A stretch of DNA of 64,000 nucleotides, from positions 1 through 64,000 of the forward strand of contig CAJBNH010000138.1 of assembly GCA_903955385.1 (NCBI GenBank), written 5' to 3'. The notes under the pieces were generated by a model that saw only the letters and a list, made by a program, of their open reading frames with translations, had not been told where the DNA came from and did no database searches. Each line of letters opens with the position of its first letter. Position 1 is the first letter of the stretch. A program made the position numbers and the translations under genes. Source of the DNA: an uncultured Myxococcales bacterium (GTDB taxonomy: Bacteria; Myxococcota_A; UBA9042). Below are positions 6,258 to 14,709 of this stretch, piece by piece.

Positions 6258-8387
6258 ATGAGACCCCACCCCTACGTCGCCGCGCTGCTGGCCACGGCCG
6301 CCCTTGCCGTCGGCTGCGGTTCCCCCGCCTCGAACGTCCGCTCGGATCAGGCCACCCTGGGCCGCGTGGTCGTGTATCGCAACGGCATCGCCTACTACGA
6401 GCGGCGCGCGCAGGTCGACGGCGACCGCCTGACGCTGCGGGTGCCGGCCGACAAGGTCGACGACTTCTTGAAGTCCTTGACCGTGGCCGATGCCAAGACG
6501 GGAGAAGCCCTGCCCATTTCGTTTCCGAGTCCCGGCACCGCGAACTCCGGCCAGGTCGAGATGACCATCCAGTTGCCGAACCGGCAGCACCGCGACGTGT
6601 TGCTGACCTACGTGACCGATTCTCCCGCATGGAAGCCGAGTTACCGCGTGGTGGTAGGCGACACGGGCAAGGTCGCGCTGCAAGGGTGGGCCATCGTCGA
6701 CAACACCTCAGGCGAAGATTGGCAGGCCGTGCGCGTGGGCGTGGGGTCGAGCTCTGCCCTGTCGTTCCGCTTCGACCTGCACAGCATCCGACTGGTGCAT
6801 CGCGAAACCCTGCGCAGCCAGGACACGTTTGCCAAGGCGCCCCCGCGCGGCGGCAGCCTGGTCCCCAACGCCGACGGACCGCGCGAAGAGGTGCTGGGCG
6901 TGCTGGCCGACCTGGACATCCCGCGACCCGCGGGGCACCCGGACGTCGCCGATGAAGAGATGCTGGCCGCAGCGCAAATGGAATCGCGCGAGGTTCGTGG
7001 CCAGGCCGCCGCGGCTCGGGCACCGCGCTATCGCAAGGCGACCGAAGACGACAAGGCCAAGCGCCCGGACGCGCACGTGGCGGCACTGGCCAAGGCGGTG
7101 CAGTCGCGCGGCGGCCCGGTGATGATCGAGGGCTATGCCGAAGCGCAAGAGACCAACGCCAACGAGAAGGCCCTGGACCGCGCCAACATGCTGCGCAATC
7201 AGCTGATCGAACAGGGCGTTGCGCCCGCGCGGCTGCACGTGGTGGCCAAGGGAGTCGTCGCTGGTCAGCGCGCGGGCGTGCGGCTGGTCGAGGTCGCGCA
7301 GAAGGACCAGGGCGGCGACGGCAAGCCGGGCCCAGACGAAGCCGCGGCACCGGTCGGAGAGGGCCACTTCGAGTCCGCAAGCGCCATGACCGTGGGTGCG
7401 GGCACCAGCGCGATGGTGTCGATCCTCCAGGGCGACGCCACGGGCGACATCGTGTACCTGTACGACGCCGAGGGCGACCGGGGCGACGAGCGCTATGCCT
7501 TTCGCGCCATCCGCTTTCGCAATCCCACGACGTCGATGCTCGAGAGCGGCCCGATGACCGTCTATGGCAACGGCCGCTTCATCGGCGAGGGGCTGACGGA
7601 CCCGATTCCCGCGGGCGCCGTGGCCGTGATTCCGTTTGCGCTGGACCGGCAGGTGGTGGTCGATCGCGACGCCTCGACCGGCGACCGGATGTCCAGGCTG
7701 GTCAAGCTGCAGCGGGGCGTGCTGACGGCCGAGGTCCAACACTTTCGCACCACCAAGCTGCGCCTGACCAACCGCCTGCCGGGCGCCGTGACCGTGCACG
7801 TGCGGCATACCCTGCGGCGCGGCTGGGAGTTCGTGCGGTCGCCGCAGGTCGTCGAGCAGTTCGGCGAGGCGCGGCTGTTCGCGGTCGAGGTCGCCGGCCA
7901 CAGCACGCAGGTGCTGGAGATCGAAGAGGCCACCCCGCTGACCCGCACCGTGGACCTGCGCTCGCCCGTCGGCATCGAGCTCGTGCAAGCCTGGGTGCAG
8001 ACAGCGAAAGAGGATGGGCAGGTGACCGCGGCGATGCAGAAGGTGTTGCAGTACTACCACGAGATGGTGCGCCAGGCCGACGCCATCGAGCACCTGCGCG
8101 GCCGCGGCGACGAGTTTCGCATCCGCATGGACGAGCTGCAGGCGCAGCTGATGGGCCTGCGCAACCTGAAGTCGGCCGGCTCGCTGCTGTCGCACCTGCA
8201 AGAGAAGCTGAAGGAGATGTCGCAGAAGGTGCAGGAAAACACGCTTGCGATCGTGGCGGCCGAAGAGCGGCAGATGCTCGCGCGCGTCGAGTTTCACGAC
8301 CAGCTGGCAGAGCTGACGCTGGACCAGAAGGCCGCCACCGCCGATCAGACCGAGAAGCGGCCGTCGGCCCTCGCGTCGGGCCGCTGA
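6258..8387 (+). CDS. DUF4139-type lipoprotein with nested OmpA-like domain
   Basis: A 709-residue lipoprotein starting at ATG 6258 (CGGAG eight bases upstream), with lipobox LAVGC and lipidated Cys20. The N-terminal part (VVVYRNGIAYYERRA and the following DFLKSL... segment) and the central beta-rich part (from about residue 370) match the DUF4139 layout: a conserved secreted family of beta-sandwich proteins with unknown role. Between them, residues about 264-347 form an OmpA-like fold (IEGYAEAQETNANEKALDRA, ending VAKG). This suggests peptidoglycan contact, although the usual TD pair is AE here. The C-terminus (about 600-690) is a heptad-like coiled coil rich in Glu, Gln and Leu. It probably sits in the envelope as a scaffold. 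It converges with 8416-9747, 28 bp away; a small GC hairpin at 8391-8402 lies in the gap. Confidence 0.75.
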   Translation: MRPHPYVAALLATAALAVGCGSPASNVRSDQATLGRVVVYRNGIAYYERRAQVDGDRLTLRVPADKVDDFLKSLTVADAKTGEALPISFPSPGTANSGQVEMTIQLPNRQHRDVLLTYVTDSPAWKPSYRVVVGDTGKVALQGWAIVDNTSGEDWQAVRVGVGSSSALSFRFDLHSIRLVHRETLRSQDTFAKAPPRGGSLVPNADGPREEVLGVLADLDIPRPAGHPDVADEEMLAAAQMESREVRGQAAAARAPRYRKATEDDKAKRPDAHVAALAKAVQSRGGPVMIEGYAEAQETNANEKALDRANMLRNQLIEQGVAPARLHVVAKGVVAGQRAGVRLVEVAQKDQGGDGKPGPDEAAAPVGEGHFESASAMTVGAGTSAMVSILQGDATGDIVYLYDAEGDRGDERYAFRAIRFRNPTTSMLESGPMTVYGNGRFIGEGLTDPIPAGAVAVIPFALDRQVVVDRDASTGDRMSRLVKLQRGVLTAEVQHFRTTKLRLTNRLPGAVTVHVRHTLRRGWEFVRSPQVVEQFGEARLFAVEVAGHSTQVLEIEEATPLTRTVDLRSPVGIELVQAWVQTAKEDGQVTAAMQKVLQYYHEMVRQADAIEHLRGRGDEFRIRMDELQAQLMGLRNLKSAGSLLSHLQEKLKEMSQKVQENTLAIVAAEERQMLARVEFHDQLAELTLDQKAATADQTEKRPSALASGR

Positions 8388-8415
8388 AGGCCGACGGGTC
8401 GGTGACCCCCAGTGC

Positions 8416-9747
8416 TCAGCGCACGCAGCGGAAGCCGGCGTTGGGCGACGTGGCCTCTACGCTCAAGTTGCCCACAACGGCAATCGCCAGGTCGCCGGCC
8501 ATGTTGTCGTAGCTGCCGCCGCGGCAGATGAGGTAGCCCGCGCCGAGGGTCGAGGCTGAGGACGTGAACTCCCACACGTTGCCGGCCATGTCGTACAGGC
8601 CGTAACCGTTGCTGACGCCGATCTCGCCTGCGGCCCAGGTGCCGCCGGTGCCGCAGCCGTTGCCGCCCGCGGCGACGTCGGCGCTCTTGAAGACGGCCGC
8701 GCTCTGGCCCGCCGAGCACCCGGGCGCCGTGTCGCCCCACGGGAACTTGGCGCCGACGAGACCGCCGCGCGCCGCCCACTCCCACTCGTCCGACGTCGGC
8801 AGGCGGCCGCCCACCGAGTCACAGTAGGCTTCGGCTTGGGAAATCGTCACACAGCTCACGGGGTTGCCACTCTTCGCGGGGGCGCCCCAGGTGCAGTCGG
8901 GGTGGTTGGTCTCGGGGGCAGAGCAGGCACCCGCCTGGACGCACGCGAGGAAGCTCGCGTTGGTCACCTCGACCACCTGCATCTCGAAGCCCTCGATGTC
9001 GATCGCACCGTTGGCAGCCGGGCGCGCCGGGATCTGCGCCCAGTCCGGGGCCACGCATTGACCGTCCTCGAAGACCTCACCCGTCGGGCAGGACTTGCGG
9101 CAAGTGCCCACGCTGCACTCGAAACCAAACCCGCAGGCGCTGCCGTCGGCCAAGGGGGCGTGGACGCAGTCGCCTTCGCTGCAGGTGTCGTCGGTGCAGG
9201 GGTTGCCGTCGCTGCACGAGCTCAGCGGTTGCCAACCCATGCCGTCGGCATGGCAGACCGCGCGCTTGCCGTCCTCAGTGCAGGACTTGCTGCCGGGAGC
9301 GCAGACTTGAGGCACGCACGCGCCCTTTTGACAGACCGCCGACGCGCCACAGTCCTGGGCCAGCTTCCAAGCCGTACCCGACGGCGCGCACTGCCAGACT
9401 TGGTTGTTCTGACACGCGGTTTCGTCCGCAACGCACACCGGCTTGCCGTGCGTCTCGTACTGGCCCGCCTTGTCGACCAGCCAGCCGGCGGGGGCCGCCA
9501 GGTCTTCGGTTTCGGCGTACTTGGGCAGTGCGTCGTCGACAGGTGGCGGCGTGGAGGCTTGGTCCTGCGTGTCTTCGGTGGTGTCGGCCGCCGGGGTCGA
9601 CACATCGACCGTCTGGTCTGCGCTGTCCTGTGCCGCGACGCAGCCGGTCGCAAGCGCAAGCGCGGCCGGGACGACCCCGAACAGCAAACCGCGAGTGAGG
9701 CTGGAAGTGCGGAGGAACCGGGGGGCGAGGGTGAGGGTCGTGCGCAT
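8416..9747 (-). CDS. FGE/SUMF1-fold lipoprotein with cysteine-rich spacer
   Basis: A 443-residue lipoprotein with lipobox ALATGC (Cys36). A Thr/Asp/Ala-rich linker follows, then cysteine-rich modules of the CSDGNPCTDDTC type (about 130-235), and a C-terminal formylglycine-generating-enzyme fold from about residue 252. The typical signature is all there: FEMQVVEVTN, GRLPTSDEWEWAARGG, FPWGD, GYGLYDMAGNVWEF, CRGGSY and a final GFRCVR. True sulfatase-activating enzymes have a catalytic Cys shortly after RGGS; here the sequence is RGGSYDNMAG with no such Cys. The domain is therefore probably a binding or structural version of the fold. It is likely on the cell surface. Upstream, 241 bp separate it from the divergent operon starting at 9989. 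Confidence 0.82.
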   Translation of the reverse strand: MRTTLTLAPRFLRTSSLTRGLLFGVVPAALALATGCVAAQDSADQTVDVSTPAADTTEDTQDQASTPPPVDDALPKYAETEDLAAPAGWLVDKAGQYETHGKPVCVADETACQNNQVWQCAPSGTAWKLAQDCGASAVCQKGACVPQVCAPGSKSCTEDGKRAVCHADGMGWQPLSSCSDGNPCTDDTCSEGDCVHAPLADGSACGFGFECSVGTCRKSCPTGEVFEDGQCVAPDWAQIPARPAANGAIDIEGFEMQVVEVTNASFLACVQAGACSAPETNHPDCTWGAPAKSGNPVSCVTISQAEAYCDSVGGRLPTSDEWEWAARGGLVGAKFPWGDTAPGCSAGQSAAVFKSADVAAGGNGCGTGGTWAAGEIGVSNGYGLYDMAGNVWEFTSSASTLGAGYLICRGGSYDNMAGDLAIAVVGNLSVEATSPNAGFRCVR

Positions 9748-9988
9748 GGTCTGCCTCCTGCTGCGATGGGTTCCTGCCGGGCGCCTCGGGGCTCTGTGGG
9801 ATGACCCGTGAGGCATGAAGGGGACGGACGACCCCTGCCGTTTCTGACACGCCAAGCGCGATGGCCCCCAACAGACCGACACGACTGCGGTTTTTCGCGC
9901 TCGTCACCCCACGTCAGAAATTCGCCGCGGCATCCGCCCCCTAACCGAATGGACCAGCCCCGGTCCCCTTGGGCGAAGATGGAGTGAG

Positions 9989-12373
9989 ATGGCTCGCCTG
10001 CACTGCAAGCCACGGGTTGCGTTGACCCGTCCGGGGCGCCGGGCTAGGTTGGCGTCCATCGATCGCCGCTGGCGGCGCCGCGCCCACACCGAGGCTGACG
10101 TGTCCGAAGAGGCCAAGAACGCCGTGCACGCCTTCCGCCGCGACGACCGGGTCGGCGTGGCGCGCGCGCACCGCCTGTTCGCCCACGCCTGGCGCGGTCC
10201 GCTGGTCGACCATCTGGACGCGCGCGAAAGCCTGGACGTGCAGCTTGCGGTGGACACACTGCTGCCCTGCGCCCGCGAAGCCCGTCAGGCGCTGACCCCC
10301 GTGTTCGCGACGCTGGCGCGCAACCAGCGCCGTTTTTCGCAGACGGGAACTTGGGAGCTGGCGAGTGCCTCTGGTGTTGCGGCCGTGCTGCTGACAGAGC
10401 TGCGTGAGGCCCTGTACGCCGAGGCTACGCGCGCCCTGTGGCTGGAGGCCGACCCGACGACAGCACTGCCCCTGGTGACCCGAACCCAGCTGGAGACGCT
10501 GGCCCAGACCACGCTGGAGGCGCTGGCGACCGCCGTTGCCAGTCACACCGAAGCCACCGACCGCGACCTTTGCATGGGCCTGTTGGTGGCCCGCGACGCC
10601 GCGCTGACGAGTCTGTGGGGTGAGGTGCCGCGGACCTCGACCCGCCGCGACCGCGCGTTTGCCGCCGTGTATGCCGCACTGGTCCGCAGCTGCGCGGTGG
10701 CCAAGGTTGCGCCAAAGGAAGCCGAAGACCTGTGCAGCCAGCTGATGTTGCGCCTGCTCGACGGCCTTGCGCTGCAGTTCGACGGGGTGCCCGACCTGCG
10801 CAGCGCTGGTGTGCGGGCGTGGCTGAACCGGCTGACCTCGCACCGCAACCTGGACGAGGTCGACCGCCGCCAACGCTCGGGGGCCGACAGCCGACGCGCA
10901 CTGCGGCTGGACAGCGAGGTGTGGAGCACGGGTATCGACCCCGAGGAAGGCATCGACGCGGCGTTTCTGTGCTCTGTGGTGGGCTTGCACCGCTTGCCCG
11001 ACCGCGACGAGCCGCCACCGCCCAAGGCGACCGAGGAGCAGGTGCGCGACCGCATCTGGCTCGACCGCGCCGCCCATGACCTGACGGCGGCCCAGCTGCT
11101 GGTCAAGTGGCGACCCTTTCTTGCCGAGGCGACGCCCGTGCCGCCGATCCGCACCACTGCGGTGGCAGCGACGGAGCTGGCAGCGTGGAACAAGGTGCGG
11201 CGGCTGCCGCGGGCGGTGTCGGCAGCGCTGGAGCGGCTGGTTGCGACGGGGCCGCGGTCGACCAAGGCGGCGGCGGGCTGGGCGGCGCTGGCAACGGCGC
11301 TGGTGCAGCATGGCACTGCAGGCGTTCCCGACGGTCCAGAGCAGCAGGCACTGGCGCGAGCGTGTGAGGACCTGGACCTGCGGCTGTGCGGGGATCCCCT
11401 TGCAGAGCAGGGTCTTGGACCCGCCTGTCGCGCATGGTTCGACGCGTGGATGGCCTGGCTGCGGTTCTACGACGCGTTCCAGGCCATGCTGACCCGCCAC
11501 CGCGCGCTGCTGGCCACCCGGGTGCGCCACCGGCACGGCGTGGCGATTGGTGCGACGGTCGACCGGCTGAAGCAGGGCAGCGCCTTCGAGCGTCTGGCGG
11601 CCCGCTATGCGTCGCTGGCCACCGCGCTGGGCGGTCGTGCAGAGGCCGGGCGAGGCACCGAGGGCGACGTGCGGGTTACCCGGCGAGAGGTCGACGAGGC
11701 GATTCTGTGCGGCAACATCAAGCGGTTGAGGACGTTCGACACAGGCTCGCTGCAGCGCTGGCTCGACGCGGTCGCGCTGCCGTATCACCTGGAGCGCTGG
11801 GCGACACGCCGCCAGACCTCGGCAGATGCGGCGCTGGCCAACGCGGTGGCGGCGGGCGTGTCGCGGCTGTTGGAGGAAGACGGTGCTGAGCCGCGACCGC
11901 TGGCCGGAGCGGTTGGCGGCAGTGAGGGCGCGCGGGCGGCCAGGCTGCATCGGCGTGCGGAAGATGCTGTCGCGACAACACTTTCCCTGCTGCCCGGGGC
12001 GGTGACGGACCCGCACACTGTGGCCGCACGCATCGTCGAAGGGCAGCCGCACTTGTGTCAGCTGTTGGCCGCCGCGGTCGTGAACTGGTCGCTGGCCCCC
12101 GAGTTCGGATTTCAGCGGCCCAACGAGCCTGGCCGCAGCCGGACCCCGACCGCGGGACACGCCCAGCTGCCGGCTGAGGTGACGGCCACGCTGCTGGGAC
12201 ATGCGGTCGACGGGCTGGCCCAGACCGAGTCCTTGGCCGCGTCGACGCGAGAGACCTGCCTGCGCGCCGCCAAGGCGCACGCCTTGGGCGAGTTGCACGC
12301 CGCGCTGACCCGCGGACCGCTTGCCCACCTGCAAGAAGAACTGCCCAGCGAGGTGCGAAGATGGAGCGACTGA
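9989..12373 (+). CDS. large protein with sigma-70 region 2-like segments, operon gene 1
   Basis: A 794-residue soluble, Arg/Ala-rich helical protein with no signal peptide or membrane segment; I do not recognise it as a whole. Residues about 225-300 (AFAAVYAALVRSCAVAKVAP, then EAEDLCSQLMLRLLDGL, then RAWLNRLTSHRNLDEVDRRQ) resemble sigma-70 region 2 of ECF factors in order and spacing. A second, weaker segment at about 567-615 (DTGSLQRWLDAV, then LERWATRRQ) has a similar look. There is no evident region 4 helix-turn-helix. The start is uncertain: ATG 9989 has GGAG four bases upstream, but GTG 10100 has GAGG at good spacing and drops an Arg-rich leader. The last 13 bases overlap the zinc-finger gene, so the two are translationally coupled. 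It may be a transcription regulator or a DNA-binding part of the methyltransferase system. Confidence 0.6.
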   Translation: MARLHCKPRVALTRPGRRARLASIDRRWRRRAHTEADVSEEAKNAVHAFRRDDRVGVARAHRLFAHAWRGPLVDHLDARESLDVQLAVDTLLPCAREARQALTPVFATLARNQRRFSQTGTWELASASGVAAVLLTELREALYAEATRALWLEADPTTALPLVTRTQLETLAQTTLEALATAVASHTEATDRDLCMGLLVARDAALTSLWGEVPRTSTRRDRAFAAVYAALVRSCAVAKVAPKEAEDLCSQLMLRLLDGLALQFDGVPDLRSAGVRAWLNRLTSHRNLDEVDRRQRSGADSRRALRLDSEVWSTGIDPEEGIDAAFLCSVVGLHRLPDRDEPPPPKATEEQVRDRIWLDRAAHDLTAAQLLVKWRPFLAEATPVPPIRTTAVAATELAAWNKVRRLPRAVSAALERLVATGPRSTKAAAGWAALATALVQHGTAGVPDGPEQQALARACEDLDLRLCGDPLAEQGLGPACRAWFDAWMAWLRFYDAFQAMLTRHRALLATRVRHRHGVAIGATVDRLKQGSAFERLAARYASLATALGGRAEAGRGTEGDVRVTRREVDEAILCGNIKRLRTFDTGSLQRWLDAVALPYHLERWATRRQTSADAALANAVAAGVSRLLEEDGAEPRPLAGAVGGSEGARAARLHRRAEDAVATTLSLLPGAVTDPHTVAARIVEGQPHLCQLLAAAVVNWSLAPEFGFQRPNEPGRSRTPTAGHAQLPAEVTATLLGHAVDGLAQTESLAASTRETCLRAAKAHALGELHAALTRGPLAHLQEELPSEVRRWSD

Positions 12374-13440
12374 CCCGAGCACGCAACGGCCGCTGCTCCC
12401 GCACCGCCGTCGAGCTGCTGGCCGCCCATGCGGAGAGCGACGCGATGCTTGCCACTTGGGGCCTTGCGCTCGGCACGACCCGCGGCGGCGAGACGTGGCC
12501 GGCCGACCTGCTGGAGTACGCCCGCCATGTCTCTGCGTGCTCGCGCTGCCGCAGTCGATTCGAGGCGTTGCGTCTGGCCGGGTTGGCCGTGCCCGCGGCG
12601 GAAACGCCCGCCCACGACGTGCGCCGCCACCCGGCCCGCATCGAGCTGGAGAACCACGTCCTGGGGCGCGTCGACCCGCGACGGCAGCGCGCGCTGGAGG
12701 CCCACCTGGCCACTTGCCCGGCCTGCGACGGCGAAGCGCGCTACCTGCGAGGCTTGAGCGGAGCGGTGGACCGCGCCCGCGAGGCCGTCCACACCATCGG
12801 CGACGCGACCCACGCGCCGACCGCAGCCGACGCCGACTGGGCCCGCGCCGGTCGCGGTCGATTCAAGATCGTGCGGCGCATCGAAGCGCACGAGCCAGCC
12901 GCCCAGCCCACCCGCGCGCCTGCCCAGCGCATCACCGCCCGGGGGTTGCAAGTACGGATGCAACCTACAGTTCGCGTAACGGCAGCACTGGTGGCCCACC
13001 CCAAGGACGCCAAGCGACGTCTGGCCAAGACCGGCCGGTGGAAACGCGAGCTGACCGCCCAGGAAGACCCTTCGCGCCTGCTGACCTGCGGCATCCACCG
13101 CGACGATCTGTTCGAGGTCAGGCTGGTCGAGGCGTGGGAGGCCGAGTTTTCGTCGCGCCTGAGCGCACCTACGACCGCGGACTTCGAGCACCTGGGCCCC
13201 AGCTCGGTCATCGTGTCGGTGGTGGCGCGCGAGTCGGACCATCAGCACGCCATGGACCTTCGCGACAGGGTGACGATCGTGACGGGCCGGGACGCACCCG
13301 CGCGCTTTGTGGATGAGGCGCAGGTGCAGAGCTTCGTGCTGCCCGTCGACACCGATGGCCGCGTCGAGCTGGCGGTGTCCACACCCGACGGCCCCACCCG
13401 TCTGGTGCTGGAATTCGTCCGCCCCCCCGCGGCGGGGTGA
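12361..13440 (+). CDS. double HxxxCxxC zinc-finger protein, anti-sigma-like, operon gene 2
   Basis: A 359-residue cytoplasmic protein whose ATG lies inside the end of the preceding gene. It carries two zinc-finger motifs of the anti-sigma (zf-HC2) pattern: His56-x3-Cys60-x2-Cys63 and His115-x3-Cys119-x2-Cys122, each on a helical hairpin as in ZAS-domain anti-sigma factors. Classical anti-sigma factors follow these with a membrane helix; here there is none. Instead there is a basic linker (about 140-215) and a beta-rich C-terminal domain (about 215-355). Position right after a sigma-like gene supports a sigma/anti-sigma style pair, but this is inference. The stop is followed six bases later by the first methyltransferase start. 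It could instead be a zinc-dependent adaptor for the methyltransferases. Confidence 0.65.
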   Translation: MERLTRARNGRCSRTAVELLAAHAESDAMLATWGLALGTTRGGETWPADLLEYARHVSACSRCRSRFEALRLAGLAVPAAETPAHDVRRHPARIELENHVLGRVDPRRQRALEAHLATCPACDGEARYLRGLSGAVDRAREAVHTIGDATHAPTAADADWARAGRGRFKIVRRIEAHEPAAQPTRAPAQRITARGLQVRMQPTVRVTAALVAHPKDAKRRLAKTGRWKRELTAQEDPSRLLTCGIHRDDLFEVRLVEAWEAEFSSRLSAPTTADFEHLGPSSVIVSVVARESDHQHAMDLRDRVTIVTGRDAPARFVDEAQVQSFVLPVDTDGRVELAVSTPDGPTRLVLEFVRPPAAG

Positions 13441-13446
13441 CCGCGC

Positions 13447-14709
13447 ATGTCGGCTTGCCTCCTCGACAATCCCGCCTCGTCGGTGCCCGCTGCAGTCGAA
13501 GTGCGGCCGCTCGACGCGTTCTCGGACCGCGAGCGCGACCTGATGCAGCTGGCGGGGCTGAGCGGCCTTGCGACGGTCGAGGCGTGGCGGGTTCTGGGGA
13601 CCAGTCGGCAGCTGGCGTCGTCGACCCACGGGGTGTTCCGCTACTTCGGCAAGTTCCCTCCCCCGCTGGCGCGCCACCTGATCCAGACGTTGACTGCACC
13701 GGGGGACCGCGTGCTGGACCCCATGGCGGGCTCGGGCACCACCGCCGTCGAAGCGCTGGCTTTGCAGCGGCACGTGGAAGTACGCGACATCTCTCCGCTG
13801 TCGGCGCTGCTGTGCCGGGTCAAGACGCGGCAGGTCCCGCGCCGGGCGGCCGACGAGGCGATTGCCCGCGTCGTGCAGCGCCGCAACCAGCCGCTGTCGG
13901 GACCGCCGCCCTCGCCGGTCGGCCTGCGCAACCCCGAGCACTGGTTCCTGCCAGAGACCACCGCCAGCCTGGCGTCGCTGCGCGCGGCCATCGAACCGGA
14001 GACGGAAGTGGGCGCGCGCGAGCTACTGCTGACGGCATTTGCCTCGACCGTACGCCGGGTTTCGAGGGCGACGACACAACAGGGACGGCTGTTTCTGGAT
14101 GTGGACAAGGCCAAGGCCGACGCATGGCCCACCTTCCTGCAACGCTTCGAGAAGTACGCGACCGCCGTCGCCTCGCTGCCGCCAGAGCGCGGCGTAACGC
14201 TTGAGGTCCGTGAGCAGGACGCCAGGCAGCCATCGCCCACGTCCGGCCCCTTTCGTCTGGCGATCGTCCACCCGCCGTACTTCAACAACTACCGGTATTC
14301 GGCCATCAATTCGCTGGAGCTGGCTTGGCTTGGCTTTCCCCCCAAGGACGTACGGGCCGACGAGATCCGCGAAGCCTTCAAGGTCGGCAAGCCCGAGAAG
14401 GTCGCGGATTACGTGCAGGATCTTGCCGCCGTGGTCGCCGCGGTCGCCGGCCAGCTTGCCCCGCAGGCCACGCTTGCGCTGATGATGGGCGACACGGTCA
14501 TCCGCGACCGCTATCTGGACGTCACGCGCCAGCTACTGACGGCCATCGCCGACACCGACGCCGGTCTGCGGCTGGACCGGATCGTGCTGCGCGTACCCCA
14601 GTTTACCGAAGCGTCGTGGGTCGCCAGCCAGCGCCGCAAGGGCGACAAGGTCGGCGTGACGCTTCACGATTTCGTGCTGCTGTTCTCAAAAGTCGGGGGC
14701 GCGGCATGA
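13447..14709 (+). CDS. DNA methyltransferase (amino-group type), operon gene 3
   Basis: A 420-residue SAM-dependent DNA methyltransferase acting on exocyclic amino groups (N6-adenine or N4-cytosine). The SAM-binding motif I is DPMAGSGTT (91-99), preceded by FRYFGKFPPPLARHLI, which is typical of the N4/N6 class with motif I near the N-terminus. The catalytic motif IV reads HPPY (275-278) within VHPPYFNNYRYSAINSLELA; Asp, Asn or Ser normally stands in the first place, so His is unusual. The C-terminal GDKVGVTLHDFVLLFSK is the usual final strand of these enzymes. A GGGGTGA ribosome site overlaps the end of the previous gene, and its stop overlaps the next start (ATGA). No restriction nuclease is adjacent. 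Target sequence unknown. Confidence 0.85.
   Translation: MSACLLDNPASSVPAAVEVRPLDAFSDRERDLMQLAGLSGLATVEAWRVLGTSRQLASSTHGVFRYFGKFPPPLARHLIQTLTAPGDRVLDPMAGSGTTAVEALALQRHVEVRDISPLSALLCRVKTRQVPRRAADEAIARVVQRRNQPLSGPPPSPVGLRNPEHWFLPETTASLASLRAAIEPETEVGARELLLTAFASTVRRVSRATTQQGRLFLDVDKAKADAWPTFLQRFEKYATAVASLPPERGVTLEVREQDARQPSPTSGPFRLAIVHPPYFNNYRYSAINSLELAWLGFPPKDVRADEIREAFKVGKPEKVADYVQDLAAVVAAVAGQLAPQATLALMMGDTVIRDRYLDVTRQLLTAIADTDAGLRLDRIVLRVPQFTEASWVASQRRKGDKVGVTLHDFVLLFSKVGGAA

Noticed and set aside
8416-9747. An active sulfatase-modifying enzyme
   Set aside because: The catalytic cysteine position is not Cys and no sulfatase gene is nearby.
9989-12373. A true ECF sigma factor
   Set aside because: ECF factors are about 170-200 residues with region 4; this protein is 794 residues and no region 4 helix-turn-helix was found. 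Only region 2-like similarity is claimed.
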